Assembly: GCA_949299515.1 (NCBI GenBank)
Contig: CASGAP010000001.1
Span: forward strand, 204,719 to 268,718
From: an uncultured Desulfovibrionaceae bacterium
GTDB lineage: Bacteria > Desulfobacterota > Desulfovibrionia > Desulfovibrionales > Desulfovibrionaceae
Length of the DNA stretch: 64,000 nt
Reading direction: 5' to 3'
Every line of letters starts with the position of its first letter. The first letter of the stretch is position 1. The notes under the pieces were generated by a model. That model was not told where the DNA came from. It searched no databases and worked only from the letters and a program-made list of their open reading frames with translations. Of this stretch, positions 44,593 to 52,767 are shown piece by piece. The translations under genes were made by a program, and so were the position numbers.

Positions 44593-47085
44593 ATGAGAGA
44601 ACTTTGCGAAGAACAGGAACACAAACCCTATGTCGTTCAGGGCAACATAGCCTTTGCCAGCGGCTGTGTGCGTGCGGGCATCGACGCCGTGGAAGGCTAT
44701 CCCGGCACGCCGAGTACGGAAGTAATCGACAAGGGGCTTGCCAAGGTACAGGATAAAATCAAAGTCGGCTGGTCCGTTAATGAAGCAGTGGCGGCAAGCA
44801 TGGCGGTAGGCGCCAGCTTTGCGGGCAAGGACGCCGTGGTGACCATGAAGATACCGGGCGTATTCCAGGCAGGCGATGTTTTTACGTCCGCCTCAAGCTA
44901 CAGCGTGGAGCGCGGTGCTTTGATTTTTTACATAGCAAGCGATTTTGTGCCCAATTCCACGCAGCATATCATAGACCCCCGTTATCTGTACAAAAGCTGT
45001 TTTTTGCCGGTGTTTGAACCGCGCAATCACCAGGAAATGCATGAAGCTCCGAGAATTGCCGCGGAAATTTCCAGAACGTACAAAACTGCCGCCGTGGTGC
45101 ACGCCAGCGGTCTGCTTTGTCATAGCGAAGGGCTTATCCGTCTTATGCCGCAGACAAAGCGCGAAGACGCCAAGGTAGGCTCGTTCCGCGATATGAATTC
45201 CCTGCCCGTCAATGCCCGTAAATCCTATGACAGGATTATGGACGAACGTATGCCCGCACTTACGGAGATGGCTGAATCAAGCCCGCTGAACAAAGAATAT
45301 GTCGGCAGCGGCAAAAAGGGCGTGATCACATACGGTTCGGGCGCGCTGTACATGGAAGAATACCGCGCCGTCGTGGACCCTGATATCGACGTGCTTTCCC
45401 TTGCCTTTACCAATCCTTTGCCCATGAAGAAAATCAAGGCGTTTGCAGAACGCATTCAGGCGAACGGCGGAAAAGTCTATGTGCTTGAAGACGGTTACAG
45501 ATATTTGGAAGAAAATTGTTTAATGGCAGGCATTCAGGTTGTCGGCAAGTCTGCCCAAAGCAAAATCACGGAATGGAATTTTGCCCTGATTACGGAATTT
45601 TTGGGCGGAAGTTGCGAAAAAATCCGGCCTGCCGCCATGCCTGTTCCGCGGCCGCCCATGATTTGCGCGGGCTGTCCGTACCGTCTTATCGGCATACTGC
45701 TCGGCCGTATGCGCAAACAGGGCAGGCTGGAAGCCGTTTTCGGCGATATCGGCTGCAATACTTTGCTGTATTTCATGGGGGCGTTGGATTCCTGTCTTGC
45801 CATGGGAGCCAGCGAAAGTATGCGTGCAGGGTTTGTGAATGTTAAGCCTGAAATGCAGGGCAAAGTTATCAGCCTGCTCGGTGACGGCACGGAATGCCAT
45901 ACAGGACTTGACGCCACGCGCAACAGTCTGTTCAGGCATATAGGCGGCCTGAAAATAGTTTTGGATAACGAATGGATTGCCATGACAGGCGGCCAGCCGA
46001 GTCCGAGTTCTCCGATAAACCTGGGCGGCCAGCAGTCACCCTTTAATCTTGTGCAGGCCCTTGAGGGCGAAGGTGCGGAAGTGCTTACCGCAAGCGCTTA
46101 CGATTACAAAGAACTGCAGGCAAAACTGAAAGAAGGCTTTGAAAAGGGACAGCAAAGCGACAGGCTTGTTGTTTTGGTGATTAAAGGCACCTGCATACGC
46201 AAAGTGCCTGCTGCCGAAAAGAAAGCCCGTCCCGAACTTGATCCCGTCAAATGCATTTCCTGCGGTTCCTGTCTGATTTGTCCGGGAATACAGTTTGACG
46301 CCAAAAAGAAACCGCAGTGGAACAACCTTTGTACTTCCTGCGCCAGCGGCAGGGCTGCCTGTATGGAAATGTGCCCCAAAGGCGCCATAAGCCAGAAAGA
46401 CAAAGAAACAGCCGTGCGGCCGGCGGCGGATACTGTGCAGGCTGAAAGTACGGCGCCGCAGGAAATTGTTTTGGAACAGCTTGCGCAGAAACCGCGGCGT
46501 CTTAGTCTTGCCATACGCGGCGTGGGCGGCCAGGGCAATTTGTTTTTCGGCAAAGTGCTTGCCCGTTTGGCATTTCTTGCCGGATACGGCGATGAAAACG
46601 TTGTCAAAGGCGAAACCCACGGCATGGCGCAGATGGGCGGCCCCGTAATCAGTACCTTTGCCTGCGGCAATGCATACAGCCCCGAACTTGCTCCGCAGTC
46701 TGCCGACTGTCTTATTGTTATGGAAAAAAGCGAAGTGCTGCGTCCGGATTTTCTGAGTATGCTGAAAAAGGGCGGCACCGTTATTTTGGCGGAAACTAAA
46801 ATTTTGCCGCAGGGACAGCCTGCCGACGCATATCCCAAGGACGAAGACATAGAACGCGCTCTGCAGGGTTTCAACGTCCTTTCCGTAGATGTGCTTGCCA
46901 AGGCACTAAGTTTGGGCGACAAGCAGGGCAAATGCGCCAATGTGGTCATGCTCGGCGAATTGAGCAAGGCCGCGCCCTTTAATCAAATTCCCGAAAGCTA
47001 TTGGCTGAAAGCGCTGAAAGAGTTAAGTCCCAAGCCCGAAATATGGGAGCTTAATTATAAAGCCTTTATGTTGGGCAGAAAATAA
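44593..47085 (+). CDS. iorAB: Indolepyruvate:ferredoxin oxidoreductase, alpha and beta subunits fused
   Basis: 830 residues. IorA part: pyrimidine-binding domain (FASGCVRAGIDAVEGYPGTPSTE), a transketolase-C-like middle, and a TPP-binding domain with GDIGCNTL and GDGTECHTGLDATRN. Then two [4Fe-4S] motifs (CISCGSCLICPG and CTSCASGRAACMEMCPKG, about 555-595). A linker rich in Ala/Thr/Gln (about 605-630) leads to an IorB/POR-gamma domain (IRGVGGQGNLFFGKVLA ... VKGETHGMAQMGGPVIS). Usually the two are separate genes. The enzyme oxidatively decarboxylates aryl pyruvates from aromatic amino acids to aryl-acetyl-CoA with reduction of ferredoxin. Confidence 0.93.
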   Translation: MRELCEEQEHKPYVVQGNIAFASGCVRAGIDAVEGYPGTPSTEVIDKGLAKVQDKIKVGWSVNEAVAASMAVGASFAGKDAVVTMKIPGVFQAGDVFTSASSYSVERGALIFYIASDFVPNSTQHIIDPRYLYKSCFLPVFEPRNHQEMHEAPRIAAEISRTYKTAAVVHASGLLCHSEGLIRLMPQTKREDAKVGSFRDMNSLPVNARKSYDRIMDERMPALTEMAESSPLNKEYVGSGKKGVITYGSGALYMEEYRAVVDPDIDVLSLAFTNPLPMKKIKAFAERIQANGGKVYVLEDGYRYLEENCLMAGIQVVGKSAQSKITEWNFALITEFLGGSCEKIRPAAMPVPRPPMICAGCPYRLIGILLGRMRKQGRLEAVFGDIGCNTLLYFMGALDSCLAMGASESMRAGFVNVKPEMQGKVISLLGDGTECHTGLDATRNSLFRHIGGLKIVLDNEWIAMTGGQPSPSSPINLGGQQSPFNLVQALEGEGAEVLTASAYDYKELQAKLKEGFEKGQQSDRLVVLVIKGTCIRKVPAAEKKARPELDPVKCISCGSCLICPGIQFDAKKKPQWNNLCTSCASGRAACMEMCPKGAISQKDKETAVRPAADTVQAESTAPQEIVLEQLAQKPRRLSLAIRGVGGQGNLFFGKVLARLAFLAGYGDENVVKGETHGMAQMGGPVISTFACGNAYSPELAPQSADCLIVMEKSEVLRPDFLSMLKKGGTVILAETKILPQGQPADAYPKDEDIERALQGFNVLSVDVLAKALSLGDKQGKCANVVMLGELSKAAPFNQIPESYWLKALKELSPKPEIWELNYKAFMLGRK

Positions 47086-47105
47086 TTGTATAATAATTAC
47101 AAGAA

Positions 47106-47132
47106 GAAGCAGGCGCACAGCCTGCTTTTTTT
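47106..47132 (+). terminator. Intrinsic terminator after iorAB
   Basis: AAGCAGGC, loop GCACA, GCCTGCTT, T-run. Confidence 0.85.
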
Positions 47133-47150
47133 ATGGAGTAAATTTTTTTC

Positions 47151-47290
47151 GGGGGAAATGACTGCGTTGCTGTCCGTTTGCGTAACGTTCGTAAACTCAC
47201 TGACGCAAACGACTTGTCGCCCTTTGGGTGGCTTTATTGGGGCTCTCATTGCACGGCAGTTACGATGTTCCGCAACGGCCGTGAATATGT
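47151..47290 (+). repeat. Dispersed intergenic repeat, copy B
   Basis: The head, starting GGGGGAAATGACTGCGTTGC, matches copy A over ~83 bases with about seven differences and keeps GTTTGCGT/ACGCAAAC as an eight-base stem. The tail after CTCATTGCACGGCA is diverged and the long terminal hairpin is lost. Confidence 0.72.
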
Positions 47291-47388
47291 TGCAGTAATT
47301 GTTTTGCGGAAAACAATTTTCAGGTGTTAGGCGTACTGTTGCTGGGGGTTATAAAACAGGTTAGGAAATGTTCTTTAGGCAAAACAGC

Positions 47389-47412
47389 AAAAAAGCCTGC
47401 ACGGGGCAGGCT
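47389..47412 (-). terminator. Intrinsic terminator of trmH
   Basis: Minus strand AAGCCTGCC and GCAGGCTT pair, followed by a T-run; about 25 bases beyond the trmH stop. Confidence 0.8.
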
Positions 47413-47436
47413 TGCAATATCGTCGGGCAGGTAAAC

Positions 47437-48024
47437 TCAGCGTTCCAGCCAGTCCGCGAGCAGTTCCTGATATTCCGCGTCGCTGAATGTTTTGCTGTCA
47501 TACATACCTTTCAGCTGGCGCTGACGGCTTGCTTCGCCGAGCAGCAGCGCGGCAGCCACGGATACGTTGAAGCTTTGTATCATGCCGAACATGGGAATAT
47601 AAATTTCCCCGTCAACCAGCGGAAAAAGCTCTTCGGAAACGCCTGAATGCTCGTTGCCCATGATAATGGCCGTGGGTATGGTCAAATCATATTCGCGCAA
47701 AGGCTTGGCTGTCGGCGTGCAGTTGGTGGCAAGTATTTGATAGCCGTTGTTTTTCAGATCGCCGATAAGGCTTTCTTTATCTTTATGGCGTACGGTATCA
47801 ACCCATTTGCGGGCAGAAGCGGAAGTCTTTTCGCTCAGGTGCGGAAAAGGGGTGTCAGTATAATATAAATGCACTTTATGCACGCCGAATGCGTCACAGC
47901 TTCTGTATATGGCAGAAACGTTGTGCGGGTCGTGGATATTGTCCAAAACAAGGGTTAAATCTTTTTGGCGCTGGCTCAGCACTTTTTCTATTTTTGCGCG
48001 GCGCCTGTCTGTCATTGCTCGCAT
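47437..48024 (-). CDS. trmH: tRNA (guanosine(18)-2'-O)-methyltransferase TrmH
   Basis: 195 residues, SPOUT fold. Motif 1 NIHDPHNVSAIYRSCDAFG carries the conserved Asn and catalytic Arg; motif 2 is IIMGNEHSGVSEEL; motif 3 is IQSFNVSVAAALLL in the knot. The N-terminal DRRRAKIEKVLSQRQ and a short helical C-terminus match TrmH rather than RlmB. It 2'-O-methylates G18 in the D-loop of tRNAs. AAGGA lies six bases before the ATG. The gene is flanked on both sides by repeat copies B and C in the same orientation. Confidence 0.92.
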   Translation of the reverse strand: MRAMTDRRRAKIEKVLSQRQKDLTLVLDNIHDPHNVSAIYRSCDAFGVHKVHLYYTDTPFPHLSEKTSASARKWVDTVRHKDKESLIGDLKNNGYQILATNCTPTAKPLREYDLTIPTAIIMGNEHSGVSEELFPLVDGEIYIPMFGMIQSFNVSVAAALLLGEASRQRQLKGMYDSKTFSDAEYQELLADWLER

Positions 48025-48138
48025 AGGGTATCCTTATTTTTTATGATAACTGCAGTACAATACAAAGCTTTTTTTTATCTGTCAAACTGCGCGCTTTGTT
48101 TAATGGAAATTTATTTCGTGAATTTTTTTGTGCAGTGC

Positions 48139-48265
48139 GGGGGAAATGGCTGCATTGCTGTTCATTTGCGTAAAGTTCGCAAGCTTACTGTCGCAAACGG
48201 CTTGCCGTCCTTTGTGTGTTTTTCCCCTCATTGCTCGGCATTTGCGGCGCCTTGCCGATTTTTTT
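48139..48265 (+). repeat. Dispersed intergenic repeat, copy C (degenerate tail)
   Basis: Head GGGGGAAATGGCTGCATTGC with TTTGCG/CGCAAA stem retained, then CCCCTCATTGCTCGGCATTT. The right arm of the long hairpin is missing or decayed. Confidence 0.68.
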
Positions 48266-48441
48266 CGGGTTTGTATATGCAGCGGAAAAGCGTAACATAA
48301 AAATTTCTTTATTAAAATACATTGTTAAACGCACTGTTTTTACCGTTGATTTCATACCTGCTGCAATCCATACCGTCAATTAGGAAATATATTTTGATGA
48401 TTTTGTGTGTTGCTCAAAATTTAAGCAAGCTGACCTTATAC

Positions 48442-48600
48442 ATAAGTCCGCAGTTTTTTTTGAAACCTTTTGAAATAACCAATAATATCGGACAACAAAA
48501 AAGCCCCTCTTGCGAGGGGCTCATATTTTTTGCTTTGTCAGCAAGCTTCAAAATTAGAAGTTGTAAACGAAAGCAAGAGCTGAACGGAAAACATTGTCTT
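48442..48600. repeat. Outer inverted-repeat arm, left (3' end of porin 1)
   Basis: The last ~47 coding bases and ~110 downstream bases of porin 1 match 52720-52877 in inverted orientation almost base for base, including the terminator hairpin and TTGTCCGATATTATTGGTTA beyond it. Similarity stops at GCGGACTTAT on both sides. Confidence 0.9.
48496..48521 (-). terminator. Intrinsic terminator of porin 1
   Basis: AGCCCCTC, loop GCAA, GAGGGGCT, T-run on the minus strand; the same hairpin ends porin 2. Confidence 0.9.
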
Positions 48601-49879
48601 GTTCTTCTTGGCCTGCTGCGAGATCTTGATCAATGATAGCATAACCGAGTTGCAGGGTAGCAGAGAAGTTTTTGTAGATTTCATAGGTAGAATCAAAGTT
48701 AATTTCAACGATGGAATCATCTTCGCTCAAACCGCCATTTTCAAAAATATCATGAGCGCCTTTAGCTGGGTCAGCTTCATTAGTACCTTGAATGTATGCT
48801 ACACGAGCAGTATGGGAAAGTTTGTCGAGGAATGAGAAGTTTGCATATTCAGCAACAAGACCCCAAGTGCCGAACGGGCTGTCTTTACCGGAAAGGTCAT
48901 AGAAACCGTCAGCACCAACAATGCTGCCATCAAAGGTAATATCAGTAGCTGCAAAACCACCGTCAATAACTACAAAGCCGGTATCATTTCTTTCATTGTC
49001 ATAACCAGAAGCATACCAACCACCGAGAGCTGCAGTTCCGTTGCTGAATTTGTAAGAAGCTTTAGCGCCTACATACCAAGCATCAAAACCATCTTCGTCA
49101 GGAGCAGTTACATCATTAAAGCTGGTGTTGCTGTACAATGCATCAAGAGCGAATACAAAGGGATCGAACATATTAAGTTCGCCGGATACGCCGATTACCC
49201 ATGCATCAGCTGATTTGCCAGCAGGAGCATTAGAAGCATTGAAGCCAATGTTTGCATTTTCTTGTTTAGAAACATACATTACCCAAGGAGCAACTTTCCA
49301 ACCGTCGTAAGCAAATTCAGCATTTAACATTGCAGCGTCAGCTTCGTCTTGTGCTCTCCAACCATCTTTGCTAGCATCTAAACGAAGCCATGTAAGACCA
49401 AGAGCGATGTTATCATTAATGTTACCGTTGAAGCTTACAGCGTCACCGCGTCCGTCAAGGATAACAGAACCGAATGCATAGGAAGGTGTAACAACAGCTT
49501 GACGGCCCATACGAACTTTTACGTCGGTAGAAGGAATGGTCCAGTCAATGTAAGCCAAACGCATACGGAAATGGTCATTAGCGTTATCAACAGCCGGGTC
49601 AGCATCAAGCGGGCTGGTACCCCAAGAAGTGTGACGATATTGGAACAACATGGTAGCGGAGAGATCTTCGCTGGCAATGTAGTCGAAACCAAAACGGATA
49701 CGGGTAGCTGCGTTGAAGTTTTCTTCGCTGCTATTAGGAGTAAGCTGTTTACCTTCGTCACCATAAGTGAATTCTTCAGCGAACTGAGCAAAAGGTTTGA
49801 ATTCGGCAGCGGAAGCAGCGCCTGCAAAAGAAGAAACTACAAGACCGGCAGCCAATACGAGTGTAGTAAGTTTTTTCAT
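48554..49879 (-). CDS. Outer membrane homotrimeric porin, copy 1
   Basis: 441 residues from ATG 49879 (GAGG upstream). A cleavable signal peptide (MKKLTTLVLAAGLVVSSFAG, cut after ASA) leads to an antiparallel beta-barrel of alternating residues, ending in FRSALAFVYNF with the C-terminal Phe recognised by the BAM complex. Desulfovibrio-type porins form trimers for small-solute diffusion. About 70% identical to copy 2 by eye: start, barrel strands and end conserved, probable loops different (e.g. around residues 42-53, 88-102, 210-225, 380-395). It alone has a clear promoter (49967-49995). Confidence 0.93.
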   Translation of the reverse strand: MKKLTTLVLAAGLVVSSFAGAASAAEFKPFAQFAEEFTYGDEGKQLTPNSSEENFNAATRIRFGFDYIASEDLSATMLFQYRHTSWGTSPLDADPAVDNANDHFRMRLAYIDWTIPSTDVKVRMGRQAVVTPSYAFGSVILDGRGDAVSFNGNINDNIALGLTWLRLDASKDGWRAQDEADAAMLNAEFAYDGWKVAPWVMYVSKQENANIGFNASNAPAGKSADAWVIGVSGELNMFDPFVFALDALYSNTSFNDVTAPDEDGFDAWYVGAKASYKFSNGTAALGGWYASGYDNERNDTGFVVIDGGFAATDITFDGSIVGADGFYDLSGKDSPFGTWGLVAEYANFSFLDKLSHTARVAYIQGTNEADPAKGAHDIFENGGLSEDDSIVEINFDSTYEIYKNFSATLQLGYAIIDQDLAAGQEEQDNVFRSALAFVYNF

Positions 49880-49918
49880 TTTATTTTTCCTCACAGAATT
49901 TATGCCTAAAAGGCAAAT
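49768..49918. repeat. Inner inverted-repeat arm, left (5' end of porin 1)
   Basis: 151 bases covering the 5' leader, signal peptide and first mature residues. It matches 51419-51568 in inverted orientation with two substitutions and one extra A. The arm begins at ATTTGCCTTTTAGGCATAAA, which contains a small TGCC/GGCA hairpin. Confidence 0.92.
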
Positions 49919-49966
49919 TTTTAAAATTGTGTTTCAAAAATAAAAATTTTTGAACTTCATGACTTC

Positions 49967-49995
49967 CTTATACTCACTTTCAATGGGCTTGTAAA
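49967..49995 (-). promoter_or_regulatory. Sigma-70 promoter reading into porin 1
   Basis: Minus strand: TTTACA, 17 bases, TATAAG, leaving a leader of about 80 bases to the ATG. It lies outside the inner repeat arm, in the unique 1,500-base centre. No equivalent is found before porin 2. Confidence 0.65.
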
Positions 49996-50094
49996 GTATT
50001 TTTTACAGATTAAATTCAATTTTTTTTACTTTTCTTTTTTGTGTCAGATTTGTTTTTTCAATATACTGATTTTTTTATATATTTTTTACAAGCC
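49986..50094. repeat. Short inverted repeat bracketing an AT-rich 89-base segment
   Basis: GGCTTGTAAA at 49986-49995 and TTTACAAGCC at 50085-50094 are perfect ten-base complements. The left arm contains the -35 box of the porin-1 promoter. The segment between is almost pure A/T. Confidence 0.6.
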
Positions 50095-50136
50095 AATATT
50101 AAATTTTTTGAACGCCGATAAATCGAAGCACTGATT

Positions 50137-50159
50137 TATAGCACTTTTATAGCACTTTC
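50137..50159. repeat. Direct repeat, left of the recombinase gene (two 11-base units)
   Basis: TATAGCACTTT occurs twice in tandem, then C. It lies seven bases beyond the recombinase stop codon and matches 51315-51337 at 21 of 23 positions. Confidence 0.85.
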
Positions 50160-50165
50160 TGCCGG

Positions 50166-51299
50166 TTAAAAATATTGCTGTAAAATTTTTGATACAGTTT
50201 CGGAACCGCTTTTCAGGCGCTTGTCCCCCAAATGTGCATAGCGCTGTGTCATAAGCGGGCTGTTATGGGTTAAAAGTTTCTGTATGGTATACATATCCAC
50301 TCCGCTGCAGGCAAGCAGACTTGCAAAATTGTGACGAAGCATATAGAGCGGGCGGAATTTTTTGGGCAATCCTGTTTTTTCTTTGAGTTTTTTGGCTTTC
50401 AAGGTGTAATTGTCATACGGTTTTTTGTTGCTGTCCAAAAAAATAAACGGACTTTTGCGCGGCAATGCCAGTAAAATTTTTTTAATAGGTCCCGGCAACG
50501 GTATGTATTCCGCTTTTCTTTTTTTGGCATATTCGGCTTTCAAATAAATTAAGTTGCGTTTGGCGTCGATATCCTGCCATGATAAGTGGTATATGGCTTT
50601 TTTGCGCATACCGGTAAAAAGAGCGGTCATAATAAAAGCTTTGGCAAAAAAATTTGTTTCTTTTTTCAGTTCGGTTACGTAACGCCGCAGCTGCGCGGCG
50701 GAAAGAAATTCCTGAACCGTGTTGTCTATGCTCGGTATTTCTATAAAAAGTTTTTCGTTTTTATCGCATAATCCGTTTTTCACGGAAAAATTAATCAGTG
50801 TACGCAATAATTTAAGGATATGAACTATAGTCTGCGGCGAAAGACTTCTGCCTTTTTTGCTTTTTGCCGCTTTCAGTTCTTTAGTGAAACTTTTTATTTT
50901 TGCCGTGGTAATGGTGAAGGGAGTTTCTTTATGAAACGGGGAAAGATAGTCAAATAAATTTTTTATGGATGAAAACGAACTCAAGTCTTTTTTTTGCTGC
51001 GCATATGCCTGCCATATGTTTTCAATAGTAAAGGATTGCTCCCCAGACTGCGGATACTGCTGACTTTCCAAAATTTTTTGCAGGCGTATTGCATAGGCTT
51101 TTTTTACTGTCATGCCCTGCGAGGCAGTACCGACTTTTTGCAGGATTTGCTTACCGCTTCTGCCGCCGATACGGTAATATATGTAATAGGACCAATCCTC
51201 CCTGCGGGTTTTTCTTTGTTTCAGATAACGGACTTTTATTCCCGTGTAACAGGAAATTTTATACAGTTTGCCGTCTTTGGGCATATCTTTTAATGTCAT
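50166..51299 (-). CDS. Tyrosine recombinase / integrase
   Basis: 377 residues. The N-terminal ~80 residues resemble an arm-binding domain (ISCYTGIKVRYLKQRKTRRED); 90-180 is a SAM-like core-binding domain; 195-365 is the catalytic domain with R232 (FTGMRKKAIYHLSW), R322 in YMLRHNFAS, H345 (LLTHNSP) and nucleophile Y354 (MTQRYAHL). The His of the usual HxxR box is Tyr319. It resembles phage and island integrases. It lies between two divergent porins, bounded by 23-bp direct repeats. Its promoter would overlap the right direct repeat, so it may control itself. The gene is more AT-rich than its neighbours. Confidence 0.92.
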   Translation of the reverse strand: MTLKDMPKDGKLYKISCYTGIKVRYLKQRKTRREDWSYYIYYRIGGRSGKQILQKVGTASQGMTVKKAYAIRLQKILESQQYPQSGEQSFTIENIWQAYAQQKKDLSSFSSIKNLFDYLSPFHKETPFTITTAKIKSFTKELKAAKSKKGRSLSPQTIVHILKLLRTLINFSVKNGLCDKNEKLFIEIPSIDNTVQEFLSAAQLRRYVTELKKETNFFAKAFIMTALFTGMRKKAIYHLSWQDIDAKRNLIYLKAEYAKKRKAEYIPLPGPIKKILLALPRKSPFIFLDSNKKPYDNYTLKAKKLKEKTGLPKKFRPLYMLRHNFASLLACSGVDMYTIQKLLTHNSPLMTQRYAHLGDKRLKSGSETVSKILQQYF

Positions 51300-51314
51300 G
51301 GCCTATCCTTAATA

Positions 51315-51337
51315 TATAGCACTTGTATAGCACCTTC
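51315..51337. repeat. Direct repeat, right of the recombinase gene (two 11-base units)
   Basis: TATAGCACTTG followed by TATAGCACCTT, then C: the same orientation as 50137-50159. It lies 15 bases before the recombinase start and overlaps its likely -10 region (minus-strand TATACA). Confidence 0.85.
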
Positions 51338-51418
51338 AAAATTTTAAACAAAATCTTTTTTTGTTATTTTCGTATTAAGCATATCTGCCAACAGACCGTT
51401 TTCTTAAGTTTTTTTTGC

Positions 51419-51568
51419 ATTTGCCTTTTAGGCATAAATTCTGTGAGGAAAATAAAATGAAAAAACTTACTACACTCGTATTGGCTGCCGGCCTTGTAGT
51501 TTCTTCTTTTGCAGGCGCTGCTTCCGCTGCCGAATTCAAACCTTTCGCTCAGTTCGCTGAAGAATTCA
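51419..51568. repeat. Inner inverted-repeat arm, right (5' end of porin 2)
   Basis: Partner of 49768-49918. The region upstream of it (51338-51418) shares nothing with the porin-1 upstream region and has no good promoter. Confidence 0.92.
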
Positions 51569-52767
51569 GCTACGGTGACGCAGGTTCCCATGACGATACC
51601 GAAAACTTCAATGCCGCTACCCGTGTACGTTTCGGTTTTGACTATGTGGCTTCCGAAGACCTTTCCGCTACCATTTTGTTCCAATACCGCGACCTCAGCT
51701 GGGGTTCCAGTGATAACGGTTTTGACGGTGATCCGACTTTGGGCGACACCTCTGCTGCACAATTCCGTATGCGTTTGGCTTACATCGACTGGACTCTTCC
51801 TTCCACCGATGTTAAAGTTCGCATGGGTCGTCAAGCTTTGGTAGCTCCTTCTTATGCTTTCGGTTCCGCTGTTCTTGACGGCCGCGGTGACGGTATCAAC
51901 TTCACCGGTGCTGTAAACGACAATATCAGCCTCGGTTTCACTTGGTTCCGTGTTGACTCTGACAGAAATGTTTTCTCTGAAGACGATGCCGATGCCGTAA
52001 TGCTCAACGCTGAATTTGCATACGACGGCTTCAAAGTTGCTCCTTGGGTAATGTACGCTCATAAAGACGACAACGCTGAATTGGGTTACTTTATTGATAA
52101 CGGCAATAACGCTGACGCTTTCGTAATTGGTGTTTCTGCAGAACTTAATATGTTCGATCCGTTCGTATTTGCTGTTGACGCATTGTACAATCACATTACA
52201 CGTGCTGATGTCGCTCAAACTGCTGAAGACCTTGACGGTTACTATGTAGGCGCTAAAGCTTCTTACAAATTCAGCAACGGCACTGCAAGCCTCGGCGGTT
52301 GGTATGCTTCCGGTGACGACAAAGACGCAGCTAAAAATGACAATGGTTTCGTTGTTCTTGACGGCGGTTTCTCCGCTACCCATATCGTATTTGACGGAAA
52401 CGTTGTAGGTGTTGACGGTTACACCAACCAAATCGGTAACGACTCTCCGTTTGGTACCTGGGGCCTCATCGCTGAATATGCTAACTTCTCATTCCTCGAC
52501 AAACTTTCTCATACTGCTCGCGTAGCATATATCACCGGTACAAACGAAGTTGCCGATCCTAGAAACAGAGCTTTTGATTTTGAAAATCTTACCGAAGATG
52601 ACAGCATTGTAGAAATTAACTTCGATTCTACTTACGAAATCTACAAAAACTTCTCTGCTACCTTGCAGCTTGGTTATGCTATCGTTGATCAGTCCAACCT
52701 TAATGCTAATGTAGAAGAACAAGATAACATCTTCCGTTCAGCTCTTGCTTTCGTTTACAACTTCTAA
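51457..52767 (+). CDS. Outer membrane homotrimeric porin, copy 2
   Basis: 436 residues. The signal peptide and first mature residues are identical to copy 1 (MKKLTTLVLAAGLVVSSFAG; mature AEFKPFAQFAEEF), and so is the C-terminal EEQDN(I/V)FRSALAFVYNF. Differences cluster in likely surface loops. The ATG is chosen by the shared TGTGAGG ribosome-binding site; the frame is open to 51415 but that part lies in the leader. No convincing promoter is seen between the recombinase and this gene, so it may be silent in the present orientation. It ends with the same terminator as copy 1. Confidence 0.93.
   Translation: MKKLTTLVLAAGLVVSSFAGAASAAEFKPFAQFAEEFSYGDAGSHDDTENFNAATRVRFGFDYVASEDLSATILFQYRDLSWGSSDNGFDGDPTLGDTSAAQFRMRLAYIDWTLPSTDVKVRMGRQALVAPSYAFGSAVLDGRGDGINFTGAVNDNISLGFTWFRVDSDRNVFSEDDADAVMLNAEFAYDGFKVAPWVMYAHKDDNAELGYFIDNGNNADAFVIGVSAELNMFDPFVFAVDALYNHITRADVAQTAEDLDGYYVGAKASYKFSNGTASLGGWYASGDDKDAAKNDNGFVVLDGGFSATHIVFDGNVVGVDGYTNQIGNDSPFGTWGLIAEYANFSFLDKLSHTARVAYITGTNEVADPRNRAFDFENLTEDDSIVEINFDSTYEIYKNFSATLQLGYAIVDQSNLNANVEEQDNIFRSALAFVYNF

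Larger units (their letters stand above)
47086..47436. other. Gene-free stretch between convergent iorAB and trmH
   Basis: It contains the iorAB terminator, repeat copy B and the trmH terminator. An open frame of 70 codons beginning at 47086 spans the terminator and repeat and is not credible as a gene. Confidence 0.7.
48025..48553. other. Gene-free 529-base stretch between trmH and porin 1
   Basis: It contains repeat copy C (48139-48265), then about 170 AT-rich bases with nothing recognisable, then the outer arm of the porin inverted repeat (from 48442) with the porin-1 terminator. Confidence 0.7.

Noticed and set aside
51364..52431. 355-codon minus-strand open frame across porin 2
   Set aside because: Antisense to the porin. 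It extends into the leader only because the repeat arm lacks stops; translation shows Val/Ser-rich mirror composition.
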